From the NCBI RefSeq assembly GCF_900078755.1, contig NZ_FKIH01000044.1: a stretch of 6,570 bases of DNA. One strand, written 5' to 3'. A program made the position numbers and the translations under genes. Source of the DNA: Ichthyocystis sparus (GTDB lineage Bacteria > Pseudomonadota > Gammaproteobacteria > Burkholderiales > 2013Ark19i). The notes beneath the pieces are model-generated. The model ran no database searches. It was not told where the DNA came from and saw only the letters and a list, made by a program, of their open reading frames with translations. Positions 1 through 6,149 of this stretch are shown piece by piece (position 1 is the first letter of the stretch; each line of letters begins with the position of its first letter).

Positions 1-565
1 TCTCTGTTTCTTTGTTGTGAAATGAACTTTCTCGAATCGCTGAATCTGGTGCCAACATAACCCCATCATCAGAACCTCTAGTACTCTGTTCTGGTGCACC
101 TGATACTTGCCCATGAATAGTAGTAGTAGTACCTGCACCTTCTTGTACTACCTCTGCCAACTCAGGTGGATCTAAACTATCCAGAAGTGCTTGTATTGTT
201 CTCTCGTTAGAGGAAATAAGAGCAGCATTATAACCATCATCGCTAGTTACGACGGCAGAGCTAGTTCCCTCTCCTGTTTCTCTACTAATTAGTGCTTCAC
301 GTCTCTCTATAAGTTGGGCTAACAAAATTGATACATGATAAGCCTGCGGGGTGCCATAAAACATACTTCGAGATAGCATTTCACCAGGATGCATACCCAG
401 TGATCGTGCTAAATGTGGCTCTAATATAAACCCTCCAGCATCAGCAGATACTGCACTTTGTTCTAATATTAATGCACTTGATGGTTGCTCTTGCTCATCC
501 ACACTACTTTGCTCATAGCCGCCCTCAGAAACATTTGCTTCACTATCACTTAATTTTCGTTTCAT
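1..565 (-). CDS. Left paralog of the coiled-coil array protein, 5' part only (runs off the window)
   Basis: This is the first 188 codons of a gene whose 3' part lies beyond the left edge. I do not recognise the family; the protein is clearly paralogous to the complete gene at 1494-4004. The start is firm: the ATG at 565-563 gives MKRKLSDSEA, matching MKRKLSGSEA of the paralog, an in-frame TAA lies at 580-578 just upstream, and AAGG lies 10 nt before the ATG. Residues about 34-132 form one copy of the family's N-terminal domain (EQSAV, LARSLGM, SRSMFYGTPQA, GEGTSSA, ALLDSLDPP). A second copy begins near residue 159 (EQST) but jumps from LAPD straight to SAIRES. It therefore lacks the 34 residues that hold LGM and MFYGT in the paralog, an in-frame loss of 102 bp. 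A run of four Thr (ACT codons) lies in the linker. No signal peptide or membrane segment is visible. Whether the coiled-coil part survives cannot be seen. Confidence 0.85.
   Translation of the reverse strand, partial: MKRKLSDSEANVSEGGYEQSSVDEQEQPSSALILEQSAVSADAGGFILEPHLARSLGMHPGEMLSRSMFYGTPQAYHVSILLAQLIERREALISRETGEGTSSAVVTSDDGYNAALISSNERTIQALLDSLDPPELAEVVQEGAGTTTTIHGQVSGAPEQSTRGSDDGVMLAPDSAIRESSFHNKETE
118..130. repeat. TAG/ACT trinucleotide run inside the left paralog
   Basis: Four TAG units on the plus strand read as ACT codons (four Thr) on the coding strand. It lies in the linker between the two N-terminal domains. Slippage here would add or remove Thr without changing the frame. The aligned linker of the paralog at 1494-4004 has no such run. 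Confidence 0.6.
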
Positions 566-575
566 CGATACAACA

Positions 576-579
576 CCTT
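576..579 (-). promoter_or_regulatory. Shine-Dalgarno-like AAGG of the left paralog
   Basis: The coding strand reads AATAAGG, then 10 nt, then ATG. The same AATAAGG lies 11 nt before the ATG at 4004. The site supports 565 as the start, together with the in-frame TAA that overlaps it (580-578). The spacing is somewhat long for a classic site, so confidence is moderate. Confidence 0.5.
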
Positions 580-650
580 ATTTTCTCGTTTTTTTCTTCT
601 GTTGATCATGCCGTATGCAAGACTTCATACAGTCAATATCAAGCCTGTTT

Positions 651-690
651 TTTTAATTTAATATGGCATGGCTTTTAGAACACACTTAAC
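651..690 (-). promoter_or_regulatory. Conserved upstream block, candidate promoter or operator of the left paralog
   Basis: Plus-strand CTTTTAGAACACACTT at 672-687 is identical to 4111-4126, and both lie 107 bp upstream of their ATG. On the coding strand the block is followed by an A/T-rich stretch (CATATTAAATTAAAAAAA), whose TATTAA at 663-658 could be a -10 element. No good -35 hexamer sits at 16-18 nt. A transcript from here would have a leader of roughly 85-90 nt. The conservation is seen directly; the promoter role is inferred. Confidence 0.35.
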
Positions 691-867
691 CTATGCTAAT
701 AAAAAATACCCCCAACAAAAATATATAGATCCAGATACATATACATATAAAAAAATAAATTTATCAACTAACAGATACATAGTACACACAAACCAGTTTT
801 AACTACATCTAAACAGATACACCTATCATGCTGAGTTAGTAAAATCTCTCTTTCAATTAGCATTGCC

Positions 868-884
868 CCGCATACATTATGCGG
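868..884. repeat. Short perfect inverted repeat in the left spacer
   Basis: CCGCATA and TATGCGG form a 7-bp perfect stem with a 3-nt loop. No T run follows on either strand, so it does not look like an intrinsic terminator. The aligned place in the other spacer (near 4290-4310) has no such hairpin, which argues against a conserved family function. Confidence 0.35.
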
Positions 885-1493
885 TCATTGTAATTATCTT
901 TGTATGCTTACTTATGGCCAGATTATGAGTCTTTATCAATTGGTGTAGTTTTCCCAAATCAAAGAAAAAACACGATAAATACTGCAATTTATTTGAGATC
1001 TTTGTATGTGATTTTAAAGATTTTTCATGTTATTATTTTAATAAAAAATAAGTAATTGTTGTTTATACATAAAATAAATATATCTACATCTAATAACATC
1101 AGCAACAAATTGGCTGATCTTTAACTAATATCACTCTAGTGTCTAAAGTCGAATGACTGTACCTACACTTTAATACACATGGCTCTATACAATATTGTTT
1201 TAATAATGTATTCGTCGATATGGGAACCACCCCATCTGTGTACTATGAAAAAAATACTAAAGTAGGAGATTACTAAAGTTGATACAAGAAAAAATAGCGG
1301 TTGATACACCATTCTACACCATATAAACTTCCCCTAACTTACGAAATAGTAGAGGCATTACCACCACTTACATTTTATTCAGCGCAACATTTAATACTCC
1401 CTCTATTACTATTCCTTATACTATGTCTATAATTTCTATATCCATTCTTCCCATCTACTATCTCCTCTACTTCTACTATTCCTAATCCTGGTC

Positions 1494-4004
1494 CTACTCT
1501 ACAACTCTTCTTAATTTCTCTAAGGCTAGAACTAGTCCCCTCGCTTTTAATCTTGCTTTTGATAACCCTACCCTTAGTTCTAATCCTTTCAATCTTGCAA
1601 TAGCTCTACTTTTATTTAGCTCTATCAGTCTACTTTTCCTAGCCTCTATCTCTGTCGAGGTTGCTCCCAATGTCACTCTACCTTCACATATCCATCTATC
1701 TATATTCATCACGTATGCCCTCATTCTATCTAATTCTAGATCTAGATTTAGCTCTTGCACCCTCACTCCATCTAATTCTAGACCTAAATTTTGCTCTTGC
1801 ACCCTCACTACACCTAATTCTAACTCTAGCTCTTCCATGGTTTCTGTTCCAGATCTCTCTTCCATCCCTCCAGATCTCTCTAACACTATAGATGTCTCTA
1901 ATTCTAGCTCTAGCTCTCTAATCCTCATTGCCATCGCTCTCTCTTCCCCTAACCCTTGCATTACCATCACTCCCGATGCCACCCCAGATGTTGGTATGTT
2001 ACCCACTCCCCCCCATGCTCCTGCTACCTCTGATTCCCCTAAAACTAGGGCTCTCAGCATCTCTACCTCCTCTTCCTCGACCCTTCTAGCTACCTCCCCT
2101 CTATCCAGCTCTAGAGATATTATCCTATTCCTTATTTCCTTCTTTCTCTCTTCCATTTTCCCTAGCCATAACCCTAGCTCCAGTTCTAACTCTCTTATTC
2201 TCACTTTTGTCCCCTCCAGCCTAAGCATTAAACTTAGCTCTTTATCACTTAGGTCTCTATCACTTGATTCTGCTTTTGCTTTATTTCTCAATCTACCTAT
2301 CTCTATTTCTCTTATCCCCATATCTATTCTTGCCTCTGTCTCTTTTTTTTTCACTATCAATCCATCTAGCTTCATTTTTAGACCTAGACTTTTACCTCTT
2401 CTCGCAATTGTTGCTCTTACTGCTTCTAGATATGCCTTTATCTCAGTCTTCATCGCTCTCACTCTAACTAGCTCTTCCTCGTTTGTACTCTTTTCCTCCA
2501 GATCTAGTTCTTTTGCTACCAGCATCCCTAGCTCTTTCTCCAGGCAGTGCTCCCTCTCTTCTCTTACCATTGCTCTTCTTATATCTTCCCTTAAATTTGT
2601 CTCTCTAGTCGTTAATTCATCCATCTCTGTTGCAGCCCCTCCTGCAACCTCTCCCTCTCCCGCTTGATTTAGTTCCCTACATCTCTCTCTCACTTTCTCT
2701 AGTTCTTTCTCCATTTCTTGCAAATGCCCTGGCACCGATCCTACTACCACTCTCCTTAGTTCTCCATATACTTCTATCATATCTAAGACTTCCATGACTT
2801 TTTTTCTTAAGCCCAATAAGCTTGTCATCTCCATATTTACTACAATTATTCTTACAGCTTCTTTTATCTTAATTTTCACTCTCTTTAGCTCCATCTCTCT
2901 ACATACAGACAAACCTAGAGACACTTTCAACTCTTCTGCTCGACTCTTGGATGATATCATTCCCCTATTTTTTACTTCCTCTTTCTTTCTTTCTATTTTT
3001 TCTTTTTCTTTCGTGTATAGTTCGACCTTTGATTTCGAAAATTCCCTATTTCTCTCCTCTTCTAATTTCTTTGGCAATTTTTCTCCCAATTCTGTTGCAA
3101 ATTCTTCTACTGCCATTGTAGGCACTGCCACTGCCGGCGCTTCTATACTACCTATTAGAGCCTTTATTAATTCATCGTTAGTTGCTATAAGAGAAGCAGT
3201 ACCTTGAAAGTCAGTGTTAGTGGTAACTCCCTCCTGAGTTGCAATAGATCTTTCTAGTTCTTGACTGACCAATAAACTTTCTCGAACTGCTGAAAGTTGA
3301 CTTACCATGTTTAAAACGACACCAAAATTTGAAGTACCATAAAACATACTCCTACGTAGCACTTGACCAGAGTACATTCCCAGCTCTAGCGCCAAATCTG
3401 GTGCCAACACGAACCCTCCACAAGAACCCACAGTACTCTGTTCTGGTGCAATTGGTGCTTGCCAATAAGCAGTATCTGTAACCTGTGCTGCCTCTGGTGC
3501 ACTTGTTACTGGTGCTTGCCAATGAGTAGTATCACTATCTTCTACTACCACTGATGGTACTACTTTAAGTTGAGGTACTTCTATGCTACGAGGTCGAGGT
3601 GCTTCTATGCTATCCAGAAGCGCTCGTATCACTATCTCGTTAAAGGCCATAAGAGCAGAACCAGAACCATAACCGCCATCACTAGATTGGGTAGCAGAAC
3701 TAGTTCCCTCTCCTAATGCACGGCTAACTAATACCTCATGTTCATCTAAAAGCTGAGCCGCTAAACTCGATATAAGGGGGGCTTGCGGGGTACCATAAAA
3801 CATACCTCGGAATATCCTGTCTCCAGGACTCATTCCCAATGATCGTGCTAAATGTGAAGGTAATATAACACCCCTCACATCATCAGGTACTGCACTTTGT
3901 TCTAAGTATAATTCACTTGATGCTCGTGCTTGCCAAGCTGCATCTCCCCGTCCATCATTACCCCCCGGACTACTTGCTTCACTACCACTTAATTTACGCT
4001 TCAT
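1494..4004 (-). CDS. Large uncharacterised protein: duplicated N-terminal domain plus long coiled coil (836 aa)
   Basis: This is the only complete gene here, and I do not recognise its family. I chose ATG 4004 (MKRKLSGSEA) because the left paralog starts at the same place with an in-frame stop just upstream, and AAGG precedes it. An upstream ATG at 4070 would add 22 residues not conserved in the paralog. Residues 35-136 and 188-290 are two copies of one domain: EQS.V, a hydrophobic LPSHLARSLGM or LAPDLALELGM segment, then R.MFYGT, and a C-terminal NE..I.ALL.SIEAP. The linker at 137-187 holds two DT..WQAP motifs (159-165 and 177-183). From about 302 to 836 the chain is rich in Glu, Lys, Arg and Leu with heptad-like spacing, so a long coiled coil is expected. 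It is interrupted by Gly-rich stretches near 448-457 and 658-687. RIRELELEL occurs at 602-610 and 694-702. There is no signal peptide, membrane segment or catalytic motif. A structural, scaffold or host-directed role is inference only. Confidence 0.85.
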   Translation of the reverse strand: MKRKLSGSEASSPGGNDGRGDAAWQARASSELYLEQSAVPDDVRGVILPSHLARSLGMSPGDRIFRGMFYGTPQAPLISSLAAQLLDEHEVLVSRALGEGTSSATQSSDGGYGSGSALMAFNEIVIRALLDSIEAPRPRSIEVPQLKVVPSVVVEDSDTTHWQAPVTSAPEAAQVTDTAYWQAPIAPEQSTVGSCGGFVLAPDLALELGMYSGQVLRRSMFYGTSNFGVVLNMVSQLSAVRESLLVSQELERSIATQEGVTTNTDFQGTASLIATNDELIKALIGSIEAPAVAVPTMAVEEFATELGEKLPKKLEEERNREFSKSKVELYTKEKEKIERKKEEVKNRGMISSKSRAEELKVSLGLSVCREMELKRVKIKIKEAVRIIVVNMEMTSLLGLRKKVMEVLDMIEVYGELRRVVVGSVPGHLQEMEKELEKVRERCRELNQAGEGEVAGGAATEMDELTTRETNLREDIRRAMVREEREHCLEKELGMLVAKELDLEEKSTNEEELVRVRAMKTEIKAYLEAVRATIARRGKSLGLKMKLDGLIVKKKETEARIDMGIREIEIGRLRNKAKAESSDRDLSDKELSLMLRLEGTKVRIRELELELGLWLGKMEERKKEIRNRIISLELDRGEVARRVEEEEVEMLRALVLGESEVAGAWGGVGNIPTSGVASGVMVMQGLGEERAMAMRIRELELELETSIVLERSGGMEERSGTETMEELELELGVVRVQEQNLGLELDGVRVQELNLDLELDRMRAYVMNIDRWICEGRVTLGATSTEIEARKSRLIELNKSRAIARLKGLELRVGLSKARLKARGLVLALEKLRRVVE
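1731..1835 (-). repeat. 42-bp tandem repeat in the coiled-coil coding region
   Basis: Two 42-bp units (1731-1772 and 1773-1814) are followed by a partial third (1815-1835). Each full unit encodes 14 residues, two heptads, of the type VRVQE.NL.LELD (protein residues about 733-761). One related unit is present in the third copy at 6396-6437. The length is a multiple of 7 residues, so changes in copy number would keep both the reading frame and the coiled-coil register. Confidence 0.7.
3224..3349. repeat. 126-bp segment identical to 6444-6569
   Basis: This stretch encodes the MFYGT to QEGV part of the second N-terminal domain and matches the right end of the window base for base, in the same orientation. 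Outside it the two loci differ at once: at 3223 versus 6443, where the third copy switches to C-terminal sequence, and at 3350 (T) versus 6570 (C). Other parts shared by the paralogs are clearly diverged, so the perfect match points to recent copying, gene conversion or an assembly effect. Confidence 0.9.
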
Positions 4005-4015
4005 TGGTATAAAGT

Positions 4016-4019
4016 CCTT
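4016..4019 (-). promoter_or_regulatory. Shine-Dalgarno-like AAGG of the complete gene
   Basis: The coding strand reads AATAAGG, 11 nt, ATG (4004). It aligns with AATAAGG at 576-582 before the left paralog, with one extra base in the gap. That extra base moves the upstream TAA out of frame here, which is why an artificially longer frame reaching 4070 exists at this locus only. Confidence 0.5.
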
Positions 4020-4090
4020 ATTTTTTCTTCTATTTTCTATTGATACCACACACGCTGTAGACAAGCCCACATACGGGTGATATCGAGCTT

Positions 4091-4130
4091 ATTTTTTTAA
4101 TTTTATATGCCTTTTAGAACACACTTGATC
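4091..4130 (-). promoter_or_regulatory. Conserved upstream block, candidate promoter or operator of the complete gene
   Basis: CTTTTAGAACACACTT at 4111-4126 is identical to 672-687 and lies at the same 107-bp distance from the ATG, although the DNA between block and start has diverged and carries small indels. The coding strand continues GGCATATAAAATTAAAAAAAT; TATAAA at 4107-4102 is a possible -10 element without a clear -35. The promoter role is inferred from conservation and base composition. Confidence 0.35.
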
Positions 4131-4593
4131 ACACTAATAAAAATACACTCAACAAAAATAGGCCCAAACAAATACAAAAACAAAAAAATAACTTCACCAG
4201 CTAACAGAAACACAATATCCACAAGTTAGCTTTAACTGTAAAGCAGCATACACTTACCATGCTGAGTTGGTAAAAGCGCTATTTCAACTAGTATTGTCAC
4301 CTACATTTTAGATTCAGTTATTGCAATTATCTTTCTAAGCTTACTAGTAGCCAGTTACGATCCTTTATTGGTTAGCGTAGCTTTATCAATTTTTAAATCT
4401 AACCTATAAAGAAAAAATACAATATAAACACTGTAATTTATTTTGATATTTTTGTATGTAATTTCATGTGATTATTTTAATAAAAAAACAAGTAATAAGC
4501 ATCAACAGCAAATTAGTTAATTTTACACTAATCTTGCTTCAGTATAAAAGGTGAAATAATTCTCCCTACGCCCTAACGCATATGGCTTTACAC

Positions 4594-4929
4594 TCTAAAC
4601 CATTTATTGCTTCTATAATGCAACTATCGTCCAGCTGAACGTCATCAACTACAATGCAATCTCGTTAGCGTATGTAATTGACAATACGGCGGATAATAAT
4701 TAGACTCCATTGATTACTAATTGCATAAATCTTATGATATTTTCCTACCTCTCCACAGCAAACGCATGTGGCTGCCCCTTATTATATAATCCACTGTTGG
4801 GTTGTTGCTTTTAGGATAGCCCCAGGCCACTGAATAATTATTAATGGAACAGTCATGCGAGAGCATGCATACTTTTGAAAAAGCAATCAACCAAAACTGT
4901 GCTTTATAAAATAACTTAACAAACACAAC
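4594..4929. other. 336-bp segment present only in the right spacer
   Basis: In the left spacer, bases 1190 and 1191 are adjacent where this segment interrupts the alignment (GGCTCTATAC then AATATTGTTT). I found no terminal inverted repeats and no clear target-site duplication, so it may be an old insertion here or a deletion on the left. On the minus strand an open frame of 64 codons (4926-4732) has no recognisable motif and no paralog support, so I do not call it a gene. A small perfect hairpin, CATGC-GAGA-GCATG, lies at 4854-4867. Confidence 0.5.
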
Positions 4930-5111
4930 AATATTGTTTTAATAATCTATTTGTAGATATATAAACCACCTCCTTTGTGTGTCACGACCAAAGCGCTAAA
5001 GAAACAATCACTCAAGTTAATACAATAAAAAAATAACTATTGGCACACTATTCTATACCGGATAAACCTCCACCTAACCAATAGCTGTATGTTTTTACTC
5101 TACTAAAAATT

Positions 5112-5141
5112 TTTGTACTGCTTTGTACTTCTCTTTGTACT
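5112..5141. repeat. Three direct copies of TTTGTACT
   Basis: TTTGTACT occurs at 5112-5119, 5122-5129 and 5134-5141, with periods of 10 and 12 bp. The cluster begins just inside the segment missing from the left spacer. Repeats about one helical turn apart can be protein-binding sites, but they may equally be simple local duplication. Confidence 0.4.
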
Positions 5142-5760
5142 GCTTCTAATATGCCAATCCCAATCTGCAGTTACTCAGTTCAATATTTTAAGCAGATAAA
5201 GTAATGGCATATTGCTCATTAGTACAGCTTTGCCTATCACCAATAAAGACAGAGTAGTGCTTAAATCACAGAAGGTAAAAAATCAACCATTAGTCTATAA
5301 TGTATGAGACAATGCCATCCACAATGCCAAATTTATTATTTTAAATTACTTACTTTTGTATATAAAAGCAAGTCGTAATGTGTTGACACAGCAACAGAAC
5401 TGATAATTTCCACACAATACTTTCTTACTTTAATTTCAATCTAAAACAAGTCTCTCGTTCATTATATTTAAATTCCAGAAATTGTTCTTGAATTTTGCTC
5501 TCCAATTATTCACCAAGATAAACCTCTTATTCACACTATCCGTATTTATATGCAATGTTTTACTGTTCTGCTTTGTTGATAGATCTACCATTCGTGTAAG
5601 CTATCGTTAAACTGATACCAGCCCCTTAATAAAATACACACTAACCCAGAACTTACTAAACAACACTTTGACATTCTATCTGCATAACATCAATCTCAAG
5701 TACGTAATCTACTTCTTTGCCGATTACATTATATTAAGTACACGTTCCGTCTGAAAACTT

Positions 5761-5784
5761 GCTACTGAAGACGCTACTGAAGAC
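5761..5784. repeat. Perfect 12-bp tandem duplication
   Basis: GCTACTGAAGAC occurs twice in direct succession (5761-5772, 5773-5784). It lies in non-coding spacer with no neighbouring feature, and a simple replication-slippage duplication is the plainest explanation. Confidence 0.7.
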
Positions 5785-6149
5785 AATTCTTAAGCAATAC
5801 TTTACCAGAACACGTCCTTAGCATTGGAGACAAATTTGCACTCAGTTGCAACACTACCTAAGGACTATGTACCTAGGCAAGTACCATATAAGAGAAAGTA
5901 AATTGATCTTAGATTCAATTACCTGTCTATCGTTATTTTACAACATACTACTTGGTTTACATAAACACTTAATTATTTGCACCACTAGGGTAGGGACCTT
6001 ACCATTTATACTGATATAGCGAGCGCAATACAATAAAGGTGCACCTAATACCCATCCTCACTAAAGGTTTAATACTTCCCCTATTACTGCTCCTTACATT
6101 GCGTCTATCATTTACATAACCTTTCTTCCCATTTACACTTCTGTTGCCC

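Larger units (their letters stand above)
566..1493. other. A+T-rich spacer between the left paralog and the complete gene, related to the spacer at 4005-5080
   Basis: No convincing gene is present in these 928 bp. Short matching blocks align it, in order, with the region upstream of the complete gene: the 672-687 block, CATGCTGAGTT near 829, AATTATCTTTGTATGCTTACT near 892, TTATTTTAATAAAAAA near 1032, AATATTGTTTTAATAAT at 1191, and a last stretch ending near 1340. From about 1390 to 1493 it instead matches 6068-6149, the 3' flank of the third copy. It is therefore the 5' flank of one unit joined to the 3' flank of the next. The purine-rich coding-strand character of the gene continues for roughly 50-60 bases past the stop at 1494. 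No hairpin followed by a T run was found, so the terminator is unknown. Confidence 0.7.
4005..5080. other. A+T-rich upstream region of the complete gene, paralogous to 566-1340
   Basis: No supported gene is present. Ordered blocks match the left spacer: the 4111-4126 block, CATGCTGAGTTGGTAAAA near 4259, TTGCAATTATCTTTCTAAGCTTACT near 4321 (with mismatches), GATTATTTTAATAAAAAA near 4469, ATGGCTTTACAC ending at 4593, and AATATTGTTTTAATAAT at 4930. The relationship shows that the duplicated unit includes long 5' flanking DNA and not just the gene. The part at 4594-4929 has no counterpart in the left spacer and is listed separately. Confidence 0.7.
5081..6067. other. About 990 bp of A+T-rich DNA without a gene, absent from the left spacer
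   Basis: The left spacer has only about 49 bp (1341-1389) at this place. Alignment stops after CCTAAC near 5078 and resumes at TTTAATAC 6068-6075, which corresponds to 1390. I see no reading frame worth calling on either strand, no tRNA-like or rRNA-like stretch, and no insertion-sequence ends. It contains two small direct-repeat clusters (5112-5141 and 5761-5784). It could be a decayed gene or insertion, or spacer lost from the left unit. Confidence 0.5.

Noticed and set aside
472..678. 68-codon plus-strand frame
   Set aside because: It overlaps the start and upstream control region of the left paralog in antisense. Its product is His/Phe/Ser-rich without motifs, and the paralogous locus near 3900-4110 does not keep it.
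818..850. Conserved CATGCTGAGTT(A/G)GTAAAA stretch considered as part of a tRNA or small RNA
   Set aside because: No cloverleaf arms or T-loop motif could be drawn around it in either spacer; the conservation is explained by the spacer duplication.
868..884. Hairpin considered as a terminator
   Set aside because: No T run on either side, and it is not conserved in the paralogous spacer.
1837..2667. 276-codon open frame on the plus strand, Ser/Leu/Ile-rich
   Set aside because: It is antisense to the coiled-coil gene and owes its openness to the purine-rich coding strand. It has low-complexity composition, no Shine-Dalgarno-like site and no paralog support.
2794..3207. 137-codon open frame on the plus strand, Phe/Ser-rich and seemingly hydrophobic
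   Set aside because: Another antisense shadow of the Lys/Glu-rich coding strand (TTT/TTC/TCT mirror AAA/GAA/AGA); the apparent membrane character is an artefact.
4732..4926. 64-codon minus-strand frame, considered as a transposase remnant
   Set aside because: I could not identify a transposase motif, zinc-binding cysteines or flanking inverted repeats; it is too short and isolated to call.
5383..5407. TTGACA followed by GATAAT on the plus strand, promoter-like
   Set aside because: The spacing is only 13 nt and no gene follows on the plus strand.
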